Below are positions 1-5,635 of a stretch of 5,713 nucleotides of DNA, one piece after another. Numbering within the stretch: position 1 is the stretch's first letter; each line of letters opens with the position of its first letter. Source of the stretch: a bacterium (GTDB lineage Bacteria > DRYD01 > JALUEN01); the NCBI GenBank assembly GCA_027052755.1, contig JALUEN010000043.1, forward strand, positions 1-5,713. Direction: 5' to 3'. The position numbers and the translations under genes are program-made. Under the pieces are notes generated by a model. The model had not been told where the DNA came from. It was given only the letters and a program-made list of their open reading frames with translations, and did not search any database.

Positions 1-32
1 ATAATAACCTACTTCTCCAAAGAGCTTAACCC

Positions 33-38
33 TATAAT
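33..38 (+). promoter_or_regulatory. Possible -10 box (TATAAT) for the two-gene + strand unit
   Basis: A perfect TATAAT lies here. Initiation about 7 nt downstream (near 45) would give a leader of roughly 30 nt carrying the Shine-Dalgarno at 62-69, a sensible arrangement for a GTG start at 77. No good -35 hexamer is visible at 16-18 nt spacing (the bases near 10-15 read TACTTC). A TATAAT can also occur by chance in DNA of this composition. If real, it also argues against a start at 44, since the transcript would begin at about that point. Confidence 0.3.
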
Positions 39-61
39 CCAGGGTGAAAGCGAAAAGAAGA

Positions 62-69
62 AGGAGGGG
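62..69 (+). promoter_or_regulatory. Ribosome binding site that decides the start at 77
   Basis: AGGAGGGG followed by 7 nt and GTG at 77-79. In the longer frame from GTG 44 this same stretch would be translated as a run of four arginines and a glycine, a typical sign of a Shine-Dalgarno read as protein. The GTG at 44 has no comparable site upstream. Confidence 0.8.
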
Positions 70-76
70 ACTAGAG

Positions 77-1426
77 GTGAAAATAGGTTCCATAAACAAA
101 GGTTGGTTAAGTAATATCTTAAATGGGATCTTCGGGTCATCCGAATCCTCATGTGAGTATCCAGATGAAACCTATGGGATAGACCAGATAGATAAAGCGA
201 TAGTATCTCAAAATGAGGGTAAGGAGAAGGATTGGCTAGTTATCTTCTATACTGCTGAACACCCTGAGACCAAGTACACATTATATAACGTAGTCCAGAC
301 CGTGGTAGGTATTGAGAACAACATCATAGAGAACTCTCTTCCAGCTGACAAAGAGAAGGCTCACTACATAGCACTTGTTGATTACCTTGACTGCTACTGG
401 CGACCAGGTTCCCAAGAGGCACAAGGTGTAAAAGCTTACTACATCACGAAAACTCCAAAGTATAATAGTTTAGCATCTAACTTAAAAGAATTCCCAGAAT
501 CCCCTAAGATAAGTGAGTCCAAGTACTTAAAATCAGCTAATCCGCACTTCATGGCTAACTTCATAACTGAGATGATGAAGAGGTTTCCTGCTAAACACGT
601 AGCGCTAGTTGTCTTAGATGGCAATGCCTGGAACCAAGTTGAGGACTCAGAGGATAACATAGTTAAGGACGCCATCACATCAGTCTCCTCTAACTTACAG
701 AAGGCTTTATCCGAGGTTTATGAGAAGACGGGGAGGAAGATAGATGTTCTAGCCTTAAACATTCCGCTCATGGCAACAGGAGAGATAGGGTATGCCTTAG
801 CTCCCTATGTGAAGTACCTAGTTGCTCCCGAATATGATCTACCAATAGGACGCTTTCACATAGGGATGAAGTACTTCCCATTCCTGCCCATAAAAGACAG
901 AAAGGTAACACCTGAGGAGTTTGCTAGAGCCTTAGCAGAGCTAAACAAGGACCATATAGGGGATATCTCCGTAGCTGATCTAAGTAAATCTAAGGAATTA
1001 GCGAAGAAGATAGATGAGTTCTCTAAAGCTGTAATAGATGCTATAAAGGCTGGAAAGGTTGAGAGAGAGGATCTCCTAGCTCTCCTTGAGAAGACAGAGA
1101 AGTTCTCTACCTGGGAGTACTCTAGGTATGAGTCTTACACCGTAGATGTGGCTAACTTTGCTGAGATGATAACTAAGAGTAAAGCCATTAACAGCCAGGA
1201 GCTAAAGAGAAAGGCTGAGGATCTGTATAAGTTTATCAAGGAGAAGTATGTGATAGCTAATTACCGTAAGGATGAGGAGAGATCAACCTACGGGTTTACC
1301 CTCAGAGTTACCAGTCCTAAAGAGCTTAAGAACTTCCTCAGGTACTACTATGGGAAAACAGATCTCGCTAAAACCACTCAATGGGATGAGATGGTAAAGC
1401 TTTTATTCACTGGAGAGATCAAATAG
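77..1426 (+). CDS. Clostripain-like (peptidase C11) protein lacking catalytic His and Cys; probable pseudopeptidase
   Basis: The product is 449 aa from GTG 77; an 11-residue longer form from GTG 44 is less likely. It follows the C11 (clostripain) fold order. The first strand is around 51-60 (DWLVIFYTAE). A helix at about 155-170 leads to FPAKHVALVVLDGNAW (170-185), where active members have a W-D-H-G-x-G-W type motif. IDVLALNIPLMATGE (222-236) follows, where they have D-x-x-G-F-D-A-C-L-M-A-T-x-E. Next is YLVAPEYDLP (247-256), where they have a V-x-S-E-E-x-x-P type segment. Late motifs are YTVDVANFAEM (354-364) and YGFTLRVTSP (405-414). The catalytic His is missing (DGN, 181-183) and the catalytic Cys is Pro230. 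The only cysteines, 26 and 106, are elsewhere. I see no signal peptide, so it is probably cytoplasmic. It likely binds a partner or peptide rather than cleaving. The next gene starts 24 nt downstream. The family call is by motif alignment only. Confidence 0.7.
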   Translation: MKIGSINKGWLSNILNGIFGSSESSCEYPDETYGIDQIDKAIVSQNEGKEKDWLVIFYTAEHPETKYTLYNVVQTVVGIENNIIENSLPADKEKAHYIALVDYLDCYWRPGSQEAQGVKAYYITKTPKYNSLASNLKEFPESPKISESKYLKSANPHFMANFITEMMKRFPAKHVALVVLDGNAWNQVEDSEDNIVKDAITSVSSNLQKALSEVYEKTGRKIDVLALNIPLMATGEIGYALAPYVKYLVAPEYDLPIGRFHIGMKYFPFLPIKDRKVTPEEFARALAELNKDHIGDISVADLSKSKELAKKIDEFSKAVIDAIKAGKVEREDLLALLEKTEKFSTWEYSRYESYTVDVANFAEMITKSKAINSQELKRKAEDLYKFIKEKYVIANYRKDEERSTYGFTLRVTSPKELKNFLRYYYGKTDLAKTTQWDEMVKLLFTGEIK

Positions 1427-1436
1427 AATTATTGCT

Positions 1437-1443
1437 GGAGGTG
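1437..1443 (+). promoter_or_regulatory. Ribosome binding site for the hairpin membrane protein
   Basis: GGAGGTG lies within the 24-nt gap, 7 nt before ATG 1451. It favours ATG 1451 over the GTG at 1454 and indicates independent strong translation of the second gene on a shared message. Confidence 0.75.
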
Positions 1444-1450
1444 GGCGAAG

Positions 1451-2116
1451 ATGGTGATAAAAGACATAAAAAACTCGGTAAATACTCTAATCAATCTCAA
1501 GTTCTCAAGGGGAGTCATTAGAAGTCTCAAGAGATCTTCTGAGGAGGTCAACTCATCAGAAAAGGTAGAACTTTCCAGAGAAGCTAAGGTACTTCGCAAT
1601 AGATATCACTTCACAAAAGAGGAGAGAAAGGTTATCAACTATATACGTATGTCAACAGCTGAGATCGGTAAGGACCGATGCGTTTACACAGAGGACCCTT
1701 CAAAGTACATAAAACCACCTCTTGATCTTAAAGTAGAATCCCACTTAACCCTCCTCTCATCTCTGCTAACCCTCCCTCTCCTACTTGGAAGTGCTACCCT
1801 GATGATATTTGGAGGAGGGCCTCTAGGGGTTCTAGCTGGGCTTTCAACTGGTTTAGCCACATTAGTTTTAGATAATTACCTCTTCTCCAATGCTGATAAG
1901 ATTAAGAGGGATGCTGAATTCAAGCTTATGGATTACAAGAGACCTGAGGTGAGAAGAAAACTTTTAGAGAATAAAGGGATAACACCAGAGGAAGGTATCT
2001 TGAGACTAAGAGAGGGAAAACCCATATACATCGTCGTATCACTCTCTCCCTTTAAGACCTTAAAGCTTTCATCTATAGAAGAAGCTCTGAAGGTGTTAGC
2101 GGGCAAATCTCAATAG
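1451..2116 (+). CDS. Unrecognised protein with a central hydrophobic hairpin
   Basis: The product is 221 aa from ATG and I do not recognise its family. Residues 1-90 are charged and hydrophilic and hold the stretch SEKVELSREAKVL (36-48). Residues about 98-119 and 122-143 are two hydrophobic segments joined by a Gly-rich turn (FGGGPLG), predicting a membrane hairpin with both ends on the same side, probably the cytoplasm given the Lys/Arg on both flanks. Residues 148-221 are again charged. They include GITPEEGILRLREGKP (176-191), a possible beta strand IYIVVSLSP (192-200) and a helix SSIEEALKVLAGK (207-219). It follows the C11-like gene by 24 nt and was probably made to work with it, for example as its membrane anchor or partner. 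This is inference from position alone. Codon use matches the neighbours, with no sign of recent transfer. Confidence 0.75.
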   Translation: MVIKDIKNSVNTLINLKFSRGVIRSLKRSSEEVNSSEKVELSREAKVLRNRYHFTKEERKVINYIRMSTAEIGKDRCVYTEDPSKYIKPPLDLKVESHLTLLSSLLTLPLLLGSATLMIFGGGPLGVLAGLSTGLATLVLDNYLFSNADKIKRDAEFKLMDYKRPEVRRKLLENKGITPEEGILRLREGKPIYIVVSLSPFKTLKLSSIEEALKVLAGKSQ

Positions 2117-2142
2117 AGGTCAAGAGATAATATAGAGAAAAC

Positions 2143-2898
2143 TTACTTTACAATTAGCTCTCGGAGCTCCTCAGGCAGATCTTTAAGTGATACCCGTTTG
2201 TATAAAACTTGAAGCTCAGCGCTAGGCAAAGTATCTAGAGTTCGCATTGGTGTTCTCATAACACCGTTCTCCCAGATAGCGACAGTTAACCCAAAGGGGA
2301 ATAACCCCTTTCCTGAGGTAACCAGCTCACCCTTCCCCTTTAGAAGGGACTCAGGAGAGAACTCCTCTAACCTGAGAGAACCTCCACCTCCCCTCACTAT
2401 TCCAAAACCAGAAACCTCACAATCAGAACTCAGGAAGGTTACTGTCAGGTAAACCTCAGGAGAGGATATGGTTTTGAGGATGCTGTAGCCCTTATAGACT
2501 TTATCAACAACCCCAACTAGGTTTACCCCCATAACTACAGGATCCAATGGTTCTACAAGCTCTTCACCAGCTAATAGGATATATCTGTGAGGTAGGGTCA
2601 TCTTCAAAGCTCTAACCTTAACTTTGAACTTCAGATCGTATCCCTCATCTAAAAGGGGTTGAGGGATCAAGATAAGATTATATAATCTCATACTTGTTAT
2701 CAGCTTAACAGTTCGCTCTAGACATCTTCTCCTGTGAAAAAGAGGATTAAGGTTTAGGGATAACTTTTTCAAGTAACCTTCAGAGACTCTCTCAGGTTGA
2801 TAAATTAGATCCCTTAAAGTTAACTCTCTAAGTAGGAAGATCTCAGAGGAGATAGCTATAACAGACAGGATAACGATGTATATCAGTTTTCCTCTCAA
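2143..2898 (-). CDS. mreC: Rod shape-determining protein MreC, short divergent form
   Basis: The product is 251 aa from TTG 2898. MreC is a bitopic membrane protein whose periplasmic beta domains scaffold the MreB-MreD-RodA-PBP2 elongation complex that builds the lateral cell wall. Seen here are a short basic N-terminus and one membrane helix (about 4-21). A linker follows, then the two-barrel core with GVNLVGVVDKV (124-134), which matches the family's G-x-x-G-x-V segment. SSPEVYLTVTF (145-155) comes next, and then LVTSGKGLFPFGL (192-204), the family's hallmark V-x-T-S-G-x-G-x-F-P-x-G-L motif. It is shorter than most MreC proteins, and the usual heptad coiled coil after the helix is poor, being interrupted by prolines and an RRR cluster. 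It lies 39 nt after yvcK on the same strand. MreB and MreD are not in the window. The gene ends 26 nt from the convergent + strand gene with no clear terminator. Confidence 0.8.
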   Translation of the reverse strand: MRGKLIYIVILSVIAISSEIFLLRELTLRDLIYQPERVSEGYLKKLSLNLNPLFHRRRCLERTVKLITSMRLYNLILIPQPLLDEGYDLKFKVKVRALKMTLPHRYILLAGEELVEPLDPVVMGVNLVGVVDKVYKGYSILKTISSPEVYLTVTFLSSDCEVSGFGIVRGGGGSLRLEEFSPESLLKGKGELVTSGKGLFPFGLTVAIWENGVMRTPMRTLDTLPSAELQVLYKRVSLKDLPEELRELIVK

Positions 2899-2904
2899 GT
2901 TCAG

Positions 2905-2910
2905 TCCTCC
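2905..2910 (-). promoter_or_regulatory. Ribosome binding site that decides the mreC start at 2898
   Basis: Read on the minus strand, GGAGGA is followed by CTGAAC and TTG (2898-2896). The alternative TTG at 2913 lies directly against this site and would translate it as Gly-Gly. It has no Shine-Dalgarno of its own upstream, only the AT-rich palindrome. Confidence 0.75.
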
Positions 2911-2914
2911 CAAG

Positions 2915-2928
2915 TGATAATATTATCA
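2915..2928. repeat. Perfect 14-bp palindrome in the yvcK-mreC gap
   Basis: TGATAATATTATCA equals its own reverse complement. It occupies the 39-nt space between the yvcK stop and the mreC Shine-Dalgarno, ending 4 nt from the latter. It could be an operator, a weak RNA hairpin or processing site controlling mreC, or chance in AT-rich DNA. No U-tract follows in either direction, so it does not look like an intrinsic terminator. Confidence 0.45.
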
Positions 2929-2937
2929 GATCTATTC

Positions 2938-4188
2938 TCACTTTCTCATATGTTCACTGAAAATCCTAGAGAATACTCTCACGATCTTATCAGGTGAGTG
3001 CCTAGCTAGGTTCTCAGAGGTATCCAACAAGTCCTCAGCTATCAGTTTAATTCCCTGAATTTCCAGGTACTCCCTTAGGTCATCAATTTCCAGTTGTGAT
3101 GCGCCCTCACTTTTATACTTCTCTAGGAGATCTTTAGGTAGTTTCCTTGAGTTAGCGATAACTATATCTGGCTTATCTCCCAGGTAGTTAATAATTTCTT
3201 CCAAGTGGTCCCTAGCCGTCATATTTAAGGTCTCCCCGGGCTGGGTAACCAGGTTTAGGATAAAAACCTTTATCGCCTTAGAGTTTCTCAAGCTCTCAGC
3301 TAACTCGTCTATGAGTAGGTTAGAAATTATACTGGAGTACAAGCTTCCAGGTCCGAGAACTATGATATCAGCTTCCCTGATAGCTTCCAACGCTTCGGGA
3401 TTAGCAGAGAGCTTTGGCTCTATCCAGAGTTTTTTTATCCTTAAGTTTTTCTCCTTTACCTCCTTAGTAATTGAGGTCTCGCCCTTTACCACTTGGCCAT
3501 TGGATAGCTGAGCTACTAAGGTTCCCCTTTGGTAGCTAGAGGGTAAGACCTTTCCCTTTGTCTTGAAAATGCTCATAGCATCCCTAAGCGCTAAACTTAA
3601 GTTAGCGCCATTGAGGAAGTAGAGAGCTACCAGGATCAGATTCCCCAAGGCATGTCCGCTTAACCCCTCTATCCCTTCAAACCTAAAGTTAAGAAGCTGT
3701 TTAAGTTTAGTATCATCATCAGAGAGAGCCGTTATACAGTTCCTGATATCTCCAATTGGGACGAGCTCCTCTATCTCCCGTATGAGTTTCCCGGTAGAGC
3801 CTCCATCATCAGTAACGGTTGTTACAGCTGTTAGGTTAGGGGTAACTCTCTTAAGCCCTCTAAGGAGAGAGCTTAAACCAGTTCCGCCTCCTATCGCCAC
3901 TATCTTAGGGGCTTGAGACCTTATTGATTCCATGTACAGCTGTTCAAGCCGTGATAAGAAGTTCTCTGATAGTATCTGAAAGAGGTTATAGTAACCAAAG
4001 ATAATACCTGTGATAGATGCTAAGAGGAAGAGTCCCCATAGAAGTCGGAGATTAGCAAGGTTGAAAATATACAGCTCTAAAGCTACCACTCCGAGAATAG
4101 TGGATATCAGGGTTAGAAATAACCATCTCTTCAGCTTTATACCTGGTGCTAGGAAGTGCTCAATAGTCTCCCGTATAGCTCTCCGCAT
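2938..4188 (-). CDS. yvcK: YvcK/GlmR family (gluconeogenesis factor) protein with two N-terminal membrane helices
   Basis: The product is 416 aa from ATG 4188. YvcK/GlmR belongs to the CofD-like UPF0052 family. The B. subtilis protein binds UDP-GlcNAc, stimulates GlmS and is needed for normal shape and growth on gluconeogenic carbon sources. Family motifs are all present: KIVAIGGGTGLSSLLRGLK (95-113, nucleotide-binding glycine loop), TVTDDGGSTGKL (124-134), PIGDIRNC (144-151), GHALGNL (178-184), GPGSLYSSII (279-288), NLVTQPGET (312-320) and HSPDKI (397-402). Residues about 22-43 and 48-69 are membrane helices, an addition of about 90 aa relative to the roughly 320-aa soluble form. This would place the catalytic-type domain on the cytoplasmic face. 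The Firmicute neighbours rapZ and whiA are absent here; the neighbours are a prepilin 46 nt upstream and mreC 39 nt downstream. The biochemical role is inferred from the family. Confidence 0.92.
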   Translation of the reverse strand: MRRAIRETIEHFLAPGIKLKRWLFLTLISTILGVVALELYIFNLANLRLLWGLFLLASITGIIFGYYNLFQILSENFLSRLEQLYMESIRSQAPKIVAIGGGTGLSSLLRGLKRVTPNLTAVTTVTDDGGSTGKLIREIEELVPIGDIRNCITALSDDDTKLKQLLNFRFEGIEGLSGHALGNLILVALYFLNGANLSLALRDAMSIFKTKGKVLPSSYQRGTLVAQLSNGQVVKGETSITKEVKEKNLRIKKLWIEPKLSANPEALEAIREADIIVLGPGSLYSSIISNLLIDELAESLRNSKAIKVFILNLVTQPGETLNMTARDHLEEIINYLGDKPDIVIANSRKLPKDLLEKYKSEGASQLEIDDLREYLEIQGIKLIAEDLLDTSENLARHSPDKIVRVFSRIFSEHMRK

Positions 4189-4194
4189 TACTAG

Positions 4195-4200
4195 TCTCCT
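4195..4200 (-). promoter_or_regulatory. Ribosome binding site for yvcK
   Basis: On the minus strand AGGAGA is followed by CTAGTA and ATG (4188-4186), a spacing of 6 nt. This supports the ATG start and inclusion of the membrane-helix N-terminus in the protein. Confidence 0.7.
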
Positions 4201-4234
4201 ATCCTCGTGATCTAATTCTCACGGGTGATCTTAT

Positions 4235-5527
4235 TTAAAAATTACTCCTTATAGAGAGGGGAAATCCTGTTACCCTGAAGGTAAAGTGTCTAGATTTTCT
4301 TAGAAGACCTGATATACTTCTTAAATAATAGGCATCATCATATCCCACCTGATAGGAGCCCTGAGGGTAAGTATAGGAGTTGTCGGGTTCAGTGGAGAAA
4401 CCTATAAAGACATCCAGCTTCGCTATGGGTAGAAACTGATCGTTAAGCGGATACACGACGGAGAAAGCCCTGTAGTCGTTATCCCCATCCAGATCGCTAT
4501 CCCACTCAAATCCTACCTTAAAAACCTCAAGCCTATCAATTAACCTCCTACCATTTAAGTATAAGATTCCCAAGTTCTCCTCAGGGTCTATCACCTCTGG
4601 GTAGAAGAGGTAAGCAGGTATCAGCTTATCACCGATCTGAATATTACCAGCTGATGAGGAGTCAGATACACCAGCCAGATCGTTCTTGATCTCAAGGACT
4701 ACCTGGTTACTAGCTATATCGCTACTTAGGATCCTTCCTGCGAAGATAAAGTCAACGCTTCCACCGGAATCCCTGTAGATTATAACCCCTGCTCCCCTAG
4801 ACAGGAATCCAATAGATGATATCAAGTAAGTGTTCTTGGAGGCTATCAGGAAACACTTAGACGTTGGGAAGGAGTAACCTGTGAATCTGCTACAGTCATC
4901 GGCAGAAACTGTTTCTACACATTCCCTTATACTGGGACATTCATTTCCAGAACAGGTACTCAGCTTAGGGTTCACTATACAAGTGGGAGCTTTACCTATA
5001 GAGCTATCCACTATTACCGTAACGGTAGGGTTACTTGGATCATCAGGTGTAGGATCCTCAAGCGTGAAGTAATTAACTCCTATCCTAAGTTGTTTATTAG
5101 AGGAGGAAGGATATGGGGTATAAAGGGTTAAAGTAACCTGGTTAGAGCTAACTGATACAGCGCTTACCTGAGCGTAAACCGGACTGCTGTCCAATGAGGT
5201 AGAGGTTATATCCTTAGCGATGTAGCCGTTAGATACCCAGAGGTAATCAAATGGAGTTGAGTTACCAGTACCGTATATAACTATCGCTACCTCTCCAGGA
5301 TAACCTGCCCCAGCTGAGGAGAGTATGGAGACGAACTCAGGGTTGTTAGATAGGAACTTATTTAGAAACGTATTATAACTTTTTCCAAAACGGGAGAATC
5401 CCATAGATAGCTTAAATAAGGAGTAAACGGCTATCATCAGCATCATAGAGAGAGCAAGCGCTATAATTATCTCCGCTAACGTAAATCCTGATCCTCTCCT
5501 CCTAAGCTCTCTAAGTTCTCCCCGCAC
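4235..5527 (-). CDS. PilW/PulJ-type minor prepilin with a cysteine-rich insert
   Basis: The product is 430 aa from GTG 5527. It is a type IV pilin-like protein: a short basic leader ends RRRGSG and is followed by FTLAEIIIALALS. Cleavage is expected between Gly14 and Phe15, with Glu at mature position 5, by prepilin peptidase. The N-terminal helix runs to about residue 43, and the rest is a large Ser/Thr/Asn-rich, beta-type extracytoplasmic domain. The size and the shape suggest a minor pilin or pseudopilin of the PilW/PulJ kind rather than the major subunit. Residues 183-225 carry six cysteines (183, 192, 197, 203, 212, 225), all of the cysteines in the protein, suited to three disulfides. 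WDSDLDGDNDYR (342-353) resembles a DxDxDG calcium-binding loop. The yvcK start lies 46 nt downstream, and another pilin-like C-terminus lies upstream. I cannot tell a type IV pilus from a type II secretion pseudopilus from this window. Confidence 0.82.
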   Translation of the reverse strand: MRGELRELRRRGSGFTLAEIIIALALSMMLMIAVYSLFKLSMGFSRFGKSYNTFLNKFLSNNPEFVSILSSAGAGYPGEVAIVIYGTGNSTPFDYLWVSNGYIAKDITSTSLDSSPVYAQVSAVSVSSNQVTLTLYTPYPSSSNKQLRIGVNYFTLEDPTPDDPSNPTVTVIVDSSIGKAPTCIVNPKLSTCSGNECPSIRECVETVSADDCSRFTGYSFPTSKCFLIASKNTYLISSIGFLSRGAGVIIYRDSGGSVDFIFAGRILSSDIASNQVVLEIKNDLAGVSDSSSAGNIQIGDKLIPAYLFYPEVIDPEENLGILYLNGRRLIDRLEVFKVGFEWDSDLDGDNDYRAFSVVYPLNDQFLPIAKLDVFIGFSTEPDNSYTYPQGSYQVGYDDAYYLRSISGLLRKSRHFTFRVTGFPLSIRSNF

Positions 5528-5635
5528 GCTTATCACCTCACAATACTTGTTATTCTAATTAGTCTCAGGGGGAAGCGCTTGTGATCCATAAGGGTTAGAT
5601 GTAGTAGTCGTTGAAGCCCCATACGCGTTGCTTAG
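5528..5635 (-). other. 108-nt gap between two pilin-like genes, in-frame open after the upstream stop
   Basis: This is the longest gap in the window. Continuing the upstream gene's frame past its TAA gives 25 further sense codons, including YGASTTTTSNPYGSQALPPE, before TAG. That resembles a Thr/Ser/Pro-rich pilin tail. The run could be the remnant of a longer C-terminus, or chance. It also holds an 8-bp palindrome (AAGCGCTT, 5573-5580), a TAGAAT with no matching -35 (5552-5557), and the prepilin ribosome binding site. Confidence 0.3.
5532..5539 (-). promoter_or_regulatory. Ribosome binding site that decides the prepilin start at 5527
   Basis: The minus strand reads GAGGTGAT, then AAGC, then GTG (5527-5525), a near-perfect match to the 16S rRNA tail with 8 nt from GAGG to the start. 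The longer frame would begin at the GTG inside this site (5536-5534) and has no site of its own. Confidence 0.7.

Noticed and set aside
1..114. Frame open from the left edge to a TAA at 112-114, a possible C-terminus of an upstream gene
   Set aside because: It would overlap the strong ribosome binding site and the first 38 nt of the next gene. A second frame (stop at 27-29) or the tandem TAATAA at 2-7 are equally possible upstream ends, so none can be chosen.
439..678. 79-codon open frame on the minus strand inside the C11-like gene
   Set aside because: It lies wholly opposite a well-supported gene, has no ribosome binding site that I can see and no recognisable domain.
1071..1090. Alternating GAGAG and CTCTCC run that could form a hairpin in the C11-like gene
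   Set aside because: It lies in a Glu/Leu-rich helix coded by GAG and CTC codons. The symmetry is short and explained by the protein sequence.
2117..2142. Expected bidirectional terminator between the convergent genes
   Set aside because: The 26 nt are AT-rich with scattered T's on the minus-strand side but form no credible GC hairpin followed by a U-tract. Termination is either factor-dependent or inside the genes.
3001..3010. Palindrome CCTAGCTAGG
   Set aside because: It lies within yvcK codons for the Leu-Ala-Arg of a conserved C-terminal stretch. Ten-base palindromes are expected by chance in a window of this size.
3311..3511. 66-codon open frame on the plus strand inside yvcK
   Set aside because: It is antisense to conserved YvcK motifs, which fully explain the sequence. 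The same reasoning excludes the plus-strand frames at 4010-4210 and 4881-5072.
5552..5557. TAGAAT as a -10 box upstream of the prepilin gene (minus strand)
   Set aside because: There is no -35-like hexamer at suitable spacing, and the gene is more simply read from an upstream pilin transcript.
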